A stretch of 64,000 nt of DNA from Rhabditophanes sp. KR3021 (GCA_963281155.1 CAUJLY010000001.1:7502001-7566000), one strand, 5' to 3'; counted from the first letter of the stretch, positions 11,478-24,791 are shown. Notes: generated from the letters alone by a model not told the origin. Numbers and translations are program-made.

Positions 11478-12654
11478 ACTTTTGGAATCAAATTAACCTC
11501 TTTTTATTATTATGGTGCTTTTAAAATAAAAGTTGTGGCATATTCTTTATTCAAACTTCAAATATCACATAATGTTAGGACAGTTTGTAAATGTATTTAC
11601 TAATTGTTTATTATTTTGTCTGGATAGATATTGTGTTGGTAAAAGCAATTGTTCCCTCAATTAAAAAGGTATTAATTGGAAATAACATGATGTAACATAA
11701 TTGTTTGGAAATAAAGAGATGTTAATTACAGAGTATTGAAAATAAGAGGATAACTGACGGAATTATGGGTTAAGTGTAGTCTGATACAATTGTACTTCTC
11801 TACCAGATTAATTTAATCTATCGGGGAATAAATCCTAAATTTTACAAATTTTTATTTCTTATGATATGATTTTCATATTCCGAAGCAATAGTTTTGAGTG
11901 GTGCATTAGTCATAATATCGAAGAAGTGTGGAAAATTGGGTTTACTGGAAAAGGGATTACTGTGGCTGTAGCTGGTGATAGACAAGCTTAGTTATTCCTT
12001 TCGATTCAACTACTGGCTCAGTATAGTCTACAAATTGTCTGTCGACAGTTAATTGATAAATACCATTTGAATGAGGATTAGTATAATATTTATTTATTTA
12101 AAAAACAATAGAATTTTAAAATCAAACTATTTAAAAAGCTTAATAATTTCCTTGTAGTTTTAAACCTGAAATTCCGTAAATTAGTTCTTAGTCCGTAATA
12201 TTTTTTTCGTGGGATATTTAAATGCCTCCCCTGTCCACCAGAAAAGAGATATCGAAGATCTGTTTGGTGATTTAGGTATAAAAATACAGTGGCTTTTAAA
12301 CTACTGCAACAGAATTTTTATAAAATATATATTGCTCTGGGGTTAAAGGGTGAAAACCTTGACTTTTCCCAGACTTGCTCCAGGAATGAGTCTAGGGGCA
12401 TATTTATAAAATCAAGGAGTTTGCTTGTTAGGATGACTAATAAGGGAAGACCACAAGTGGTAAAACATATTTTTTTGTAACATGTTTATAAGTGTCAAAA
12501 TAAGTTTCCATTAATCAAAACTTTTATGTATAAACAGAGAGACTCATTCAAATAGGAATAGGTCGTTTGCAAGGCAATTATAAAGAAAAGAAGTCTCGAA
12601 AAGATGCATTCCGTATCTGGTAATATTTTTTTTATAAAAAATATCTAAAAGTCT
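11478..12654. other. intergenic; one possible gene fragment inside
   Basis: AT-rich and non-coding apart from a short proprotein-convertase-like fragment at 11893-11992. No RNA gene was recognised. Confidence 0.45.
11893..11992 (+). pseudogene. short fragment resembling a furin/kexin catalytic domain
   Basis: One frame reads about 32 residues ending in EEVWKIGFTGKGITVAVAGD before a stop. Proprotein convertases have a W-x-x-G-x-T-G-K-G-V-x-V-x-V-x-D-D motif at the start of the catalytic domain. Here the catalytic Asp context (DDG) is replaced by AGD, and nothing recognisable flanks it. It is probably an exon relic. The match is short and could be chance. Confidence 0.3.
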
Positions 12655-13158
12655 TTAAAACTGAGTAAAAGTATAACAAACAATAGTGAAAGTGAATAAA
12701 ATAATTGATAAAGCAGCCGTTTTGGGCGTGCTTTTAGTTGTTGTTCTAAGAGGTTTAACAGTTGGGTTGCTATTAGGGGGATTGTAATTTAATTTATTGC
12801 AATTATCTCCTTGATCGCAGCATCGAATGATATAATCACTTTTGGTATTTGGATCACTTTCATGATATACCAGGTTGTCCTAAAACTTTATAATTACATT
12901 TTTATAAAAACAACTTACATGACATTTTAAATTTGTAACGTATTTAGATAAATCAGATTGGCAGCCATATATTTGTACTAAATCGGCATTCCAATATCCT
13001 ATTAATGAAAAACATCCGGTGTCTTGTAATGGACAGAGGTTTTTAGTAGGGCCCGTGTTTACACCATGAATTCCATTGACCACATCATAACATTTCAATG
13101 CATTACACAATGATATAAGCAAAATAGATAATAGAAGTATTACAATATATTTTGGCAT
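12655..13158 (-). CDS. Ly6/uPAR-like GPI-type surface protein
   Basis: Exons 13158-12919 and 12879-12655 are joined in phase 0 by a 39-nt GTAAGT...TTTTAG intron, giving 154 residues. Residues 1-20 are a signal peptide ending at CNA, after which the mature chain begins LKCYD. The domain has the Ly6 order L-x-C...C...C-F...G-C...L-x-C-H...CCDQGDNCN, the last being the hallmark CC-x5-CN motif. A Thr/Pro/Lys linker follows, then a C-terminal hydrophobic stretch of about 20 residues with almost no tail, typical of a GPI-anchor signal. Nematode members of this group act at the cell surface, often as receptor modulators. The role here is not known. The ATG at 13158 is preferred over an upstream in-frame TTG. 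Confidence 0.75.
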
Positions 13159-14389
13159 TTTGTCTGTAGTTTCTGAAAATGTATATAGGTTAAATATTTT
13201 ATTTGAAAAATGTATCAACTACATAATAAGTTGTGAATCAAATTATAAATTGATTTTTGAAATAAAAAGATTAACTTTAAAAATGACAAGATATTAACTA
13301 ACAAGTAGATTTATATACCAAATTCTTGAGATAATTTCTAGTGGGTGCATCACATAATGATTAAGCAAAGCAAAAGAATACTACATAATAGTTAACATAT
13401 TATACTTTATGATTTGATAAAAGGGCTGATAAATATTCGATTAGTCAGATTGTATGGTTTTTTAGTGTCTTTTTTTGAAGATATATTATTTACTCAAAAG
13501 TTTATTACCATGGAGAATGTATTATGAAAATGATAAGTACATATCCTGCTCTTAAAGAAAAGTGCGTAATCGAACATTGTTAAATATCATGATCGCATCT
13601 ATAATGAAACAAATTTTTTATTCCATTAAATTTAACTGGCACCAAAAAAGTTATAAAGTAATTAAAACAGATAAGAAACTCATTCAGAATATTGTTGTAT
13701 GCGTCATTATGATGGTATTAGATATTGTTAATTATTTGCAAATATATTGTGCTCTAGTGTTCGAGCATAAAATCAACTGAATTTTATGTTAATTTGGTTC
13801 ATTTAAATTGGCCAAATTGTGTTGTAAATGCATTAGTGGTGTGCAATGCTTTTAATAACTATTGTAAAGCAATTGGTAATCAAAACTTACTATAATTCAA
13901 ATGAAATGGTTATAGAAAAACAGTTATATGCCAGCATGAACAAACTTCTATGCATGTTTTATGATCACAACAAAAAGTTTTGTTCTAATCGTTTTTAATA
14001 ATGACCAAAGCAATCATTTTCTATATTAAATCACAGTGCAAATAGCATTTCATATTAAATTTTAAGTTATCATTTATGTGATTACTACCATTTCCTTATA
14101 AAATTGATATTAATAACACTTATGAATCACAACATATAATCATTAAACGTTTTTATAACATAATACTTTCAGTACATAACAATATTTTTAGGTGAATCCT
14201 TTTAAATATGATTTAATGAGGATTAGATAATACCAATAAAAATGTGAAGTACTATCATGTCTAATATGTATATGTTGTATTCTAATTTTAATGTATTTAT
14301 TTTTTATACATATTTGTCATTAATTGAATAAAGTGGACTATCTTTGGTTTTGTTATTATGTCGGTGGATACTCTTAAGAAACTAAGCGT
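13159..14389. other. intergenic, nothing recognised
   Basis: Very AT-rich. One 72-codon frame at 13562 lacks a proper ATG and any family signature, and I do not call it a gene. Confidence 0.5.
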
Positions 14390-15510
14390 CTCCCTCCGAG
14401 AGATACGGGACAATAATAAGTATGAAATTAAATTGAACATTTAGATATTTTGCAAATCTTCAACGAGCTCTTGTGGAACATCTAGAATACTTGCATCATT
14501 GTAAATCAACCTAGCATTGTAACTTCATTGTCTAAATTGCCAGTTCCGTACATTGTTCTTAGATCTACCATCGCGAAAAACATCTGAAATATGTTTGCCA
14601 TCATGATCAGAGATATTTTTTGTAAATAGGTGATTGTATTTACAAAGCCACTTCTTTCATAATCATCCTGGGCTTTTTTGAGATTGATTAGGTGTGAGCT
14701 TGACGAAGGGCAAATTCATTTGGATTGAATTCCATTTTCTTTAATTTACGACATACCATGCGACCATTCAAATTAATAGTATTATTAAGACTCTCGGAAC
14801 CATTTGTATTACGAACAGCAAATCTCCATTTTGAAATTTTCAAAAGCTTAGTCAAATCCTCAACATACCAGTTTTTTCAATATAATCTAGCCAAGTTTTT
14901 GGAGCTTTTGAAATATTTCTATCATTCAACTGCACAAAAATTTGTTGAGTTTCTGCAATAAATACACAATGTAATTAAAGGTATTTATTTTTAAAAAAGA
15001 TAAGTAAGTCAGATAGGTTATCCCAAAGAGATGCCTGTCATCCTTTATTGATCATTTATAGCAGTTTCATTTTTATTGCACGAATTTCTAATCTTGCTTG
15101 CCGGTAACATTGGTAAGGACAAAATAATTCTAACCTTTTCATAAAAAGTTCTTGCAGAAACTCCTTCATCGTTCTCCAAATTGATTCTTAAAATAAATTT
15201 CTTTAAACTAACTGATCCTAGCTTAGTAAAAATACTCTGGTGGATTGTCAGCGATTCCTAATTATGTCATTTTTGCTCTGATAATGCTAAACAATTGATC
15301 ATATGCAGTTTCACTCTTTTCTTTCATAATCGCGTAAACGCAAGGTACAAATGCTTTTCTTACTACACCATTCTTTCCTTCAAAGACCACAGCTAACAAA
15401 ATATAAGTTTGGCTGTACAATTTCGGCTTGCCTAAAAAAGTGCAATCTGACATACAGAGCTTCTTCTTTCCCCAGCCTCTCAACATATCTTCTGTGGTAA
15501 GAACAATCAT
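14390..15510 (-). mobile_element. decayed MULE-type transposase
   Basis: On the minus strand, 15510-15262 is open and reads SDCTFLGKPKLYSQTYILLA, then VPCVYAIMKEKSETAYDQLF. This is the MULE transposase core pattern (D-x-TF...LF-Q-L-Y-T-I-h...P-V-x-Y-A-L-M...K-S...T-Y...L-F). Further down, 15200-15060 and 14950-14700 carry coding-like text in broken frames (ISKWRFAVRNTNGSESLNNT, then NGRMVCRKLKKMEFNPNEFA) that fits the later part of these transposases. Several stops separate the pieces, so it is inactive. No terminal inverted repeats were found by eye. Confidence 0.6.
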
Positions 15511-16399
15511 GGAATCATTTTTGTAATTAGTTGAAGTAGAGCTTCAATTTGATTTTTCGATTCTTGTCTTAATTCTAATTTCTGCTGCTCAGATAATGTT
15601 TTTGTATCCTTTTTCTGTTGCTCTAACAATAATCATGTATCTTCTCGTTGCTGTTTCAATAACAATTGTGCTTGGTCAGTCGAATGATCAAATAATTGAC
15701 GCATAAAGTCAAACATTTGAATATTTGTGCCTTGACTACTAATTGAAACTAAAAAATTAATCTAAAATATGCTTATAAAACTTCTAATATCAGCAAGACT
15801 GTTTTGGCTTGTAGACACTTTAAAGGCTCAACTGCTGTAGAAGATAACGGTTCAATATGGTTAGTTGGATAATAAGATCCATTTTCTTTATTTGGATCTG
15901 GATCTTTATTCCTCTTCATTAATAAGTCTAAAATAATGATAAATGTATTAATAAAAATGAGAACACTAAACCGTTAGGTTTGAATAAATGAAAGATGTTT
16001 TAAAAGCATTTATAAGATGTGTCTTATATACATATTCTTTAATGTGAGCATAAAGGCTTGCAGCTTTATTTAGACTGAAGGTATAGTTTGATTTTACATA
16101 GTTGACGTGCACTTGGATATAAACAAATTAAATCAGAAAAAAACCTTTCAGCGCTATTTAACTCAAGGGCATGTTTTTATTTTATCGGGGTCAAATTCTA
16201 TTAAGCTTTATATAAATTAACTACGCATATGTTGAATAAATATAATAATTGTGTAATCAATATTTGAAAGAGGTTTATTGAATAATAACAAATTACAATA
16301 CGGGAGTTAAGATAAACGTAAAATAATGATAGCACATCCTTATCTTTGTATTCAATAAGTAAACATAGGTAGTTCAACCATAACTAGTTAATAATTGAT
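15511..16399. other. intergenic or transposon flank
   Basis: On the minus strand 15960-15540 contains Gln/Leu/Glu-rich, coiled-coil-like text that may be the 5' part of the decayed transposase gene. Nothing else was seen. Confidence 0.35.
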
Positions 16400-18010
16400 C
16401 CAAATTATTTATTATATCGAGATCATCAAGAACTAAGTATTTTTTAGTACAATCGGACGATTTATCAGTTCTTTCCAAATCAGCATTAAAATTAATTTTA
16501 GACTTTCTAATATGAGATAAAGCATCGTTCTTAAAATTTGCACAATTCAAAATAGCAATGGTGCATCAAATCTGTAAACGCTTATATTTGGTGTTTGTTC
16601 ATATTTGTAATATCTATTACAGTCTCGATGTATATCAGTCTGGCCTACTTGCGCGAGCAGGTGAATTTAGGATATTTAGATTGAATTATAACAGTCAAGA
16701 GTTCAAACAGCACAGACAACGCTAAACCTTGACTAGCATCCCAGAAAACAACAAAACTATCTGAAATTAAAAAAAGACAATTAGTTGTGGATTGGCAATT
16801 TTATGAAAACTATTTTTGCTAACAAAACCACTCGTTATCATAAGTTTGGTATGATTAATTTGATTCCTAATTTGACTTACATGATGCAATCCAAATAACA
16901 AAATCTATTTTACTTGTTTTTCATAAATGGGGCAATTCATATACTTGCCTAAAGATACCCAATAAAGCCACGATAATTATTGATGCCAGAACTGTTAAAG
17001 GTAAGCTTTCTAAAAAAGGCCCAGCGAACATAATGACACAAAAATTGTACTGGCTGATACCATTGCTGACACCTAAAAAACAAAATTAAACTTCTAATCT
17101 AATACTGATAAAAATACGCTACTATATTTTTTAATTTGTCATTAAAATTAATTCCCTTACAATTGATAACAAACATATTTTTAAGTAGTTTAATTTGGTT
17201 TACATTTATTTATCAATAAACAATATTCATTGTCTTATGTCATTATATTGTTGTACCATGATGTCTATAGTAATAAAATCTTAGCGGATCACAAGCCAGG
17301 AAGTGGGTGGAAGGCCATGATATGATCATGTGATTATTAATTTTGCATGGAATTTATCTAAAACTCAACTAATCCTAGTACAAAAAATTGTATACCCAAA
17401 TTAATGATACCACGTCTATTTTTATATTTTGATTAATTCATAATCTCTTAAGTTCAAATTAAATTTCATCTTGATGTTTGTTCAAATTGATAATAATATT
17501 AAATTCAAAGTATATCACTTTTGTATAATTTAATATTTACCTGAGTTAATTGTGGATCTTGATAGTGAACCCGAACATGGTAAACAGGGAAAGAAATGAT
17601 TAATTCGCAAATTACCAATGCTCTAATATCTTGTTTTGCATTAATTTGGTAGTCGTGCTTCTTAGCAAATCATTTTGCGACACTTCAAGTTATTGCAGTA
17701 ATGCATAAAGGCTATCTAAATTAAATACTGTTAACTTCAAAAGTTCGTATATAAAAAGAATGTACCGTTATAGCATCTACCAACACATCAGGAATAATAT
17801 GAAGTTTGATTATCCTAGGACTAGGGAAGCCCGCCGGAATGAGCCCAACTGTTGATACATCGTGGTTTGCATGAAAATTAAAGAAGTGTGATCAAAGTGT
17901 AGTGATAACAACCACAATTAATTCAAATGGTATTGGTACTGGTATTTTGCCTTTAAGATAGGATTAAGCATTTCTTTTCCACCATATAAAGTTACGGTAC
18001 AGAAAAATTA
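16400..18010 (-). pseudogene. tandem SULP anion-transporter pseudogene
   Basis: This stretch repeats, in the same order and on the same strand, parts of the intact transporter next door. 16430-16760 matches 18450-18770 (STAS and final membrane segments), 16900-17075 matches 18790-18975, and 17540-17960 matches 19290-19680. The copy has frameshifts, stops, lost splice sites and internal deletions. Its first exons are not visible. It arose by tandem duplication of the 3' half or by later loss of the 5' half. Confidence 0.8.
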
Positions 18011-18190
18011 TATTAGTACCTTCTTTCAAGGTGGAACAAAGGCTGACAATTCGGAAGTAGGGATAAGAGTGTGTGAGTAATGATATTCCACAAAAAAGTT
18101 TAATTTAAAAAAATGATTATGTATTAGCTTCGTTTATATCGTTTTTTATAAAAAAAAAGTAAATTAAAATAGTATTATTAAGGTAAATTC

Positions 18191-20768
18191 TTATTCATTC
18201 AAAGTTGCTTCATCTTTACTTTGTGCTAAGGAATAATAAAATCTAGCATTCAACATGGCATCATGATTAGATGGGAAAAAGTCACACTTTGATACTTTTT
18301 TATATAAGCCGCAACTTTCACACATCTGTCTTACATTTCCTTTGCAGTTTGAAATAAGCAATCTGACATCGTGTTTCTTTAATTCTTCTGCTAATTCATC
18401 AATGCACTTTACTCCCATACTATCTATTGCTGTAATTCCCGAAGCATCAACAATTAAGTATTTTTTAAATTTCTCTGACGACTTATCAGTTCTTTCCAAA
18501 TCTGGATTAAAATTCATTTTTGATTTTCTAATGTGGGATAAGGCAGAATGTGTGAAATTTTCACAGTTCAAAAACAGCAGTGGTGCATCGAATCGGTAAA
18601 CAATTATATATGGCGATTCTTCATATTTGTATCGGTTCAAATCTTTGTACATGTCTGTTTCTCCAACCTGTACAAGCAAACTAAACTTTGGATATTGAGT
18701 GCGTACTATAACTGTCAATAGTTCAAATATAACCGCTAGTAATAAGGCCTGACTAACGTCCCATATCACAACAAAGGTACAGGATGTCATCCAGATGATG
18801 AAATCTACACTACTCGTTTTATATAATCCAGGAACTTCGTATACTTGCCTGAAGATTCCAATTAAAGCCACGAGAACAATTGAGGAGAGGATTGCTAACG
18901 GCAAGCATTCTAACAAAGGAGCAGCAAACATTATCACTACAAAAATCATTGTTGCTGAGACCAAAGCTGATACCTAGAATAAATCAAAATCATAAAATAT
19001 TAATTTTGCGATTAAAATGAATAGATAAAAATACGCTAATTTATCATTAAAAAATAAGGATGCTTGATTGATAGGATATAAATAATTGTTATCATTTGAC
19101 AACAACTACTTAGCTACTCAAAGATCAAGTCCATTATGCCGATAATTGTTTGGGGGCGAATAGTCTGATGTACGAGCTTTTCCCAAAAATGCATTAGAAT
19201 AAGATATCAGTTTAATGATAGCAAGTGTATTTTCAACTCAAATTCTTTGTTTATACTTTATGATTTTATTGTGAACCAGGAACTCACCTGTGATCGGGCT
19301 CCCATGTTGGAGTTTATAGTAGAGCGGCTTAAAGATCCACTGCAAGGGAGACATCCAAAAAAAGATACTATCAATTCACAAATCACTAAAGCTCTTAGAT
19401 CCTGTTTTGCATTGACTTTGTAATTATGCTTCTTAGCAAATAATTTGGCTACACTAAATGTTATTACATAAATAACAACAGCGATGCTGATAGCGTCTCC
19501 GGCCACTAGTAGGTCAGGAATTGTCTCGAATCTTATCATTCTCGGTGTAGGGAATCCAGTCGGAATAATCCCTACTACGCTTACTCCAAATTGTCTGAAG
19601 TTGAACAAGTAGGAGAATAATGTATTGAAAAAGACTAGAATTAGTTCAAATGGGATAGGTACAGGTAGTTTGTTCGTTCTCCTCAACCATGGATTTATCA
19701 TTTCCTTTCCAACGTATAAAAATACTACAGCAATGACAGAAATGATCAAGTCTGCGAAATTGGTGTCCGGAAGCTTCTCGAAAAAGTCAATCGTTGATTT
19801 GAAAAGCGTTAGCAAGCCTCCCGGTGAAATAATACTTACTCCGAACATCTTTGGTAGTACGGAAATAAATACGTGGCAAACACATCCTACAGTAAAGCCG
19901 GATATCAAAGCATCGGATAAGTAAGCCATTAACACGTGCAATTGAAGACACGCAAATATCAGTAAAATTAATCCAACTGTGAATGTAAGACTGGATACTA
20001 ATTCTCCATGTGAAAGTGTAGAATTGGGGTGAGAGTCGTAGTAATTTGTCTGTGCATCAGCAACTAAAAGTGACACAACAGCGAACGTTCCTATAAAATT
20101 TAGAATATATATTTTTAATATGGTGGTAAAGTGTACCTAAGCTAACGTGTTTACTTGTCCCGAAAAAAGCATAAATCAAAGCAGCCATACTTGTGTATAA
20201 TCCAATTACAGGGTCTAGCATTGCTAGTTCTGCATACGCCATACTCTGAAATTGTTAAATATGAATATTATATATTCTAATTATACTCTATTTCTTTATT
20301 ATATAACATGATGTATTCTATACTAAAGTAGTTAGTCTTTAGTTGTTGTTATGTCGCTGAACAATCGTTGGAACTAGGGTCTTTAGTTAGCACCAAAGAC
20401 CTGAACAGAAATAAATGTTCATCGTTATTATTTTATGTAATTACCTGTGGTATGTTCATCGTGCCAACTGTGATTCCTGCTGAAATGTCTGAAACCAAGC
20501 TGGTTTTGATGTCATATTCCCTCATCCATCTCACGATGGGGATCCATTCTTCTAATAAGTTTCTTGTAAACCATTTTTGGCTTAGGCTCTTCTTCACTTT
20601 TGCTTTAATTTGTTGCGTGAGTGTAGTTTGATCATTTCCATTAGATTGAGAGAAAGCATCATCAAACTCTTCCTGTGTTAAGGCATTCCTCGTGATCTTG
20701 TAAATTCGAGATGAATCAGCGGTCTTTTCAACTTTTCTTAAAGCAGCAATAGAATTTGTATCATCCAT
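18191..20768 (-). CDS. SLC26/SULP-family anion transporter with STAS domain
   Basis: Exons 20768-20445, 20245-20137, 20090-19288 and 18973-18191 join in frame to give 672 residues, a normal size for SLC26. The N-terminal cytoplasmic region (1-90) precedes the membrane domain. The signature MNIPQSMAYAELAMLDPVIG crosses the first splice junction and matches the family Q-x-M-A-Y-A...P-x-x-G-L-Y-T-S motif. GSLSRSTINSNMGARSQ marks the conserved G-S-x-S-R-S segment. A C-terminal STAS domain starts near residue 540, with LIVDASGITAIDSMGVKC at its core. It should exchange or transport anions (sulfate, bicarbonate, chloride or similar) at the plasma membrane. The substrate cannot be told. A dead tandem copy lies downstream. 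Confidence 0.9.
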
Positions 20769-22350
20769 AGTAGTAGTCTTACAAAAAATATGATGTCAAT
20801 TCATTGAAATTAGCGTATAAATAGGAAAATTATCAGTAAAATTTATTATCTGTCATCAAAAATAACCTCCTGCCTTTTTAATTTAAATTTTAAAGAATTA
20901 ATTAATACAATGAAATGCTCATAAATAGAATTTGATAATGGAACTAGTAGGTTTTTTGGTCATCGAAGTAGATTATCTGTACGACATCATATGTGAAGTT
21001 AAATTAATGACGATAAAATGGCTATGGAAAAGATTATGAAAAAGTTTATCATTCGTTTATCTATTAGATACGTATATATTGATAAAGATGCCATTTAATC
21101 GCTTTCCTTCTCATTATCAATAAAAGATAATTGCCACAAATTATTATTATTTTGGCCAGTCTGATGTATGTCAATTATTTTCGGATGTGATTTGAGTTGA
21201 TTATTAGAAGTAATTTAAGGAGTTGTGGAAATGTTTATAAAATTGTTATTATCTACCGCCAACACAAATCAATTTACTGTACCTTTTCAAATTAAATACC
21301 TTCTACAATCTATATGAACAAAAACGATCAAAATGTCAGGGCAAGCAAACATCCTTATCAGTAATTATTGTGGCGCTATGATTAGATTGTTGGTGCTTTG
21401 ACGAGCGCTTCCGTTTCTGACATCGATGGTTCGGTATTCCATGATTTAGTTACCTATAGACAACATTATCTTTGCGATGTGGCCATAAAATCCATTTCAA
21501 ATTCTGGCCGCAAAAAATTTGGGCGTACACCTTAATAATCTACTATTTTGTTAACTTTTTCCATCCATCACTATTCTTCTAAAGTACCTTTTTCTTTTAG
21601 CTTGTTATCTTACCCCATATATTTATCAAAAGCGAATTTATTCATAATTTATTGATATCAAGGTTTTGTTTTCTAATCTTAAATTTCAGTGGCTTCTATT
21701 CGAATGGAACACAATAACCAACAAATAAGGGTAATCAAATTGGTATTTTTTCAAATTTAAATAATCTTTGCCTGGAATTGAAACGCTTTCTTCAAATTTA
21801 TTATCATCAAATCACACACATTTAGATTCAAGATTAATTAGGACAACAAGGGAAAATTCTGTTGTTGATCAAAGTAATAGTCCATTTCAGGCGGTCGTTC
21901 TGATTCATCGATTTTAACTAATAAATGGACCCCAACTTACAATTGATAGAGGTTCAAATTCTGAATTTTTAGACTGAACAATATATCATCAATACATAGG
22001 TTCAGGATCATTAGACAATCCAATTAAACCAACACCTTTTCCAAATGAACTTTGGAATAATAGTTTAAATGTCAATCAATCTCTTCAAAACTACAACTGA
22101 GTACTCTTTATCTGTATTCAAGACGAGGGGTATATCAATTAAATAAAAATTCTCAATGGAGTTGCTTGTGCTTTTGAGAGATGTAAACTTCATCTCCATT
22201 GGGCAAGATAAATTATGATGAGCTTTAAATTATTAAATAATTAGGTAAATGTCATTCCAAATTGTTTCTAAAAAGGAAGTTGCCTGAATGTATGTAATTA
22301 ATTAAGTGTGTAAGCTAATATATAACAGAAAATATCTGAATCAAGTTTAT
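20769..22350. other. intergenic, scattered coding-like scraps only
   Basis: Short coding-like pieces appear on the plus strand near 21420-21530 and 21830-22100, all broken by stops, and none fits a family I recognise. No RNA gene was seen. Confidence 0.4.
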
Positions 22351-23282
22351 TTAATTATATCTGGAAAGTGGAACAGTTATATACAAATCGATATGGTCGC
22401 CATTGTCATAATTATAACAACTCCAATACTTTCTATTGTTAGCACTGTCAAAGAAAGCTGTATTGGTTTGTTCAATTAATTTAAATGGAACTCTATTTAT
22501 TGAAATTATGTTCTTACATGCTTTCATCTCAACAGCCAAACCCAATCCTTGGCGACGATGATCAGGTTCCGTAAATAATTGAGTCAAAGTTCCAGCAGGA
22601 TCATTTACTATCCAAGAAACAGGAACGTCTTTAAATTTAATACAACCAAATGGCATATGTGTAAGTTTGGCACTAAAATGTCAGAAGTAAAACATGAACA
22701 CAAACTTAAAACATACGCAGTCTGTTTATCATCACCTTCCCTAGCATTTTTCCATTTAGAATTAATAGATAAAGCATCACTTGGTGTGATTTCATCACAA
22801 AATGAATAACCATCTGGTAAATTAAATTGAAAGTTCTTTGCCAACTCAATTTGTTCCTTATTCATGTAACATAAATAAACAGGTACATTTCTGGTGGGAG
22901 CATTTTTATAATTTTGTGCTCTCCATGTGTTGAAAACGTTTAAAAGAAAATCTGGGGCTCTGATTTGAATATCATCATCTAGACTTATAATTTTTGCAGT
23001 ATCAGCGAAAGCTTTAAATACTTGAATATATTGTTCATCTGTTAAGGATAAATTTTTTGAACAACTAAAAATAACTATTGGGCAGACAAAACGATTGACT
23101 CGAACAATTATGTGAATGGTTTGAATATCAATGATAGCTTTATAAAAATATGCATTAGCTAATGGAAATATATGTTTTAATTCGGAATCAATAGAATGAT
23201 AGATTGGCAATAAATCTACATCATCACTAACACTCTTTTGATATTCTAGTAAATCCTTTTCAGGTATTTCAGTAAAAATCAT
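22351..23282 (-). CDS. GLYAT-like GNAT acyltransferase
   Basis: Exons 23282-22717 and 22672-22351 are joined by a 44-nt GTATGT...TTTTAG intron, giving 295 residues. The ATG at 23282 is used; an in-frame TTG lies just upstream. The N-terminal two thirds resemble the GLYAT N-terminal domain, which lies ahead of the catalytic fold. The C-terminal half has the GNAT features: VPVSWIVNDPAGTLTQLFTE, then DHRRQGLGLAVEM, matching the acetyl-CoA-binding R/Q-x-x-G-x-G/A loop, and later an aromatic NTAFFDSANNRKYW segment like the terminal GLYAT motif. The expected activity is acyl-CoA-dependent N-acylation of a small amine or amino acid. The substrate is unknown. Confidence 0.7.
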
Positions 23283-23775
23283 GGTTTTTTGCAAAATAGA
23301 TGAGTGGAAATCAAATCAATTTTTAGTCAAACAATCTTATCAAGTGCTGACGTGTAAACAAAGACTAATGACACGTCAACTGACATACTCTTGGTATGGC
23401 TATTTGTTGGATGGAATACGTGTTATACTATGACTCTTTATCTAATACTTATCTAATATTCATACTATGTGATTAGATATATGTGATTGTTAATATAGTA
23501 AATCAGCCATCTTATTCTATATTATAAAAAGAACCATGCATTTGTGCAAATCTTTTCGTCGTTTACTGAAGAATGGCTTTAAATTAACAGATATTTGACT
23601 GAAGCGTATAATTAATTCATAAAAAATATTTACATATGTAGTCTATAAAAAACATTTCCTTAATGGATTGATTTCGAAGTTAACAGATATAATAAATTAT
23701 TAAAAAGGGGAAACACCTGAATGTATTTTGACTACTTATATAAAATAGATATTACTTCTTGTCGAATGTTGTATT
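23283..23775. other. intergenic between divergent genes
   Basis: It holds the divergent promoters of the acyltransferase (-) and the chemoreceptor (+). No other feature was seen. Confidence 0.5.
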
Positions 23776-24791
23776 ATGAACATAGAATTATATCTACTTC
23801 TAATGATAATTGAAGGTACAATTGGAATAAGTTTAAATATTGTAGCATTTTTAATTATTCATTTTAAACCACCTAAGCATCAAAGACAATTTTCATTAAT
23901 TGCAAAGTATTCCCGATTATTTGATGCCGTTGTACTCTTTGGATGGACAATATTATTTCAACCTATTATTGTCAAGCAGCATTTTTCAATTGCTATTAAT
24001 GGTTTGATTAAATATATTGAAAATAAACTAATTAAATTTGGAATTGGCATGATAGTTAGTACAGGTTGTCTTTACATTGTTTTATTTATTATTCTAACTT
24101 ACTTGGTGAAGTACAATGTTTTTTGTAGAGAGACGGATAATATGTTTTACACAACTTTCTTTGAGAAGATGTTTTTTATTGTTTCTTGGATAATAATTCC
24201 GGTTATTTGGATTGTATTTGGAACTTTTACTTTTTTAATGCCAAAGAAAGAAAGCGATGCTGTAACAGAGGAGGTACATATTAGCTAGTCAAATTATTTA
24301 CTTGTTAACGTTTTCAGATTTTGACTTCCACAGAATATTTTAGAAAAACAAATGCAACAATATTTAATTTATACGTAGCAAATATAGCGTACATTATATT
24401 CTTAGGAACTAGTGGTGTCGTTGGAACTTTTGTAGTAGTAATTTTTGCGTTAAAATTTTATTATATAAAAATTGAAAAAGAATTATTTAGACTAAGTAAA
24501 AGTGCTCAAGCTGAAACAAGAAAAAGAATAAGAACAAATGTTTGGGAAATGCGTTTTTCAGTTATGCTGCCAATACTTTTTATTGTACCAACCTCAGCCG
24601 TTATTACCATATTTTGTCTTGTTTATTTTTATTTAGGTGATGCCAATGTAGACATTTCAGAGATTTCTTGGTCTTTACTGTTTACATTTATCTATTTTAC
24701 AATCAAACCAATAGAAACATTGTACAGAACATATAAACATGAAATTAAAAAAGCAACCGTTGTTGTAAAGCCAGAAGCTTCACCTACTTAA
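23776..24791 (+). CDS. 7TM chemoreceptor, paralogue of the one at 3218
   Basis: Exons 23776-24273 and 24318-24791 are joined in phase 0 by a 44-nt GTACAT...TTTCAG intron, giving 323 residues. It has seven hydrophobic segments. The first loop is IHFKPPKHQRQFSLI, closely like HFKPQKYHNEF in the other copy, and the third segment is followed by YLVKYNVFCRETD (YLMRYNVFVRNKD in the other copy). The intron falls at the same place, after residue 166 here and 163 there. The C terminus ends in a short Lys-rich tail with TLYRTYKHE (VYQSYNFKK in the other). It is a Str/Srd/Srh-type chemosensory GPCR. The two copies are about 20 kb apart and well diverged. Confidence 0.75.

Noticed and set aside
13562..13780. 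72-codon plus-strand frame
   Set aside because: No good start, no family signature, and AT-driven composition (Ile/Lys/Asn/Tyr).
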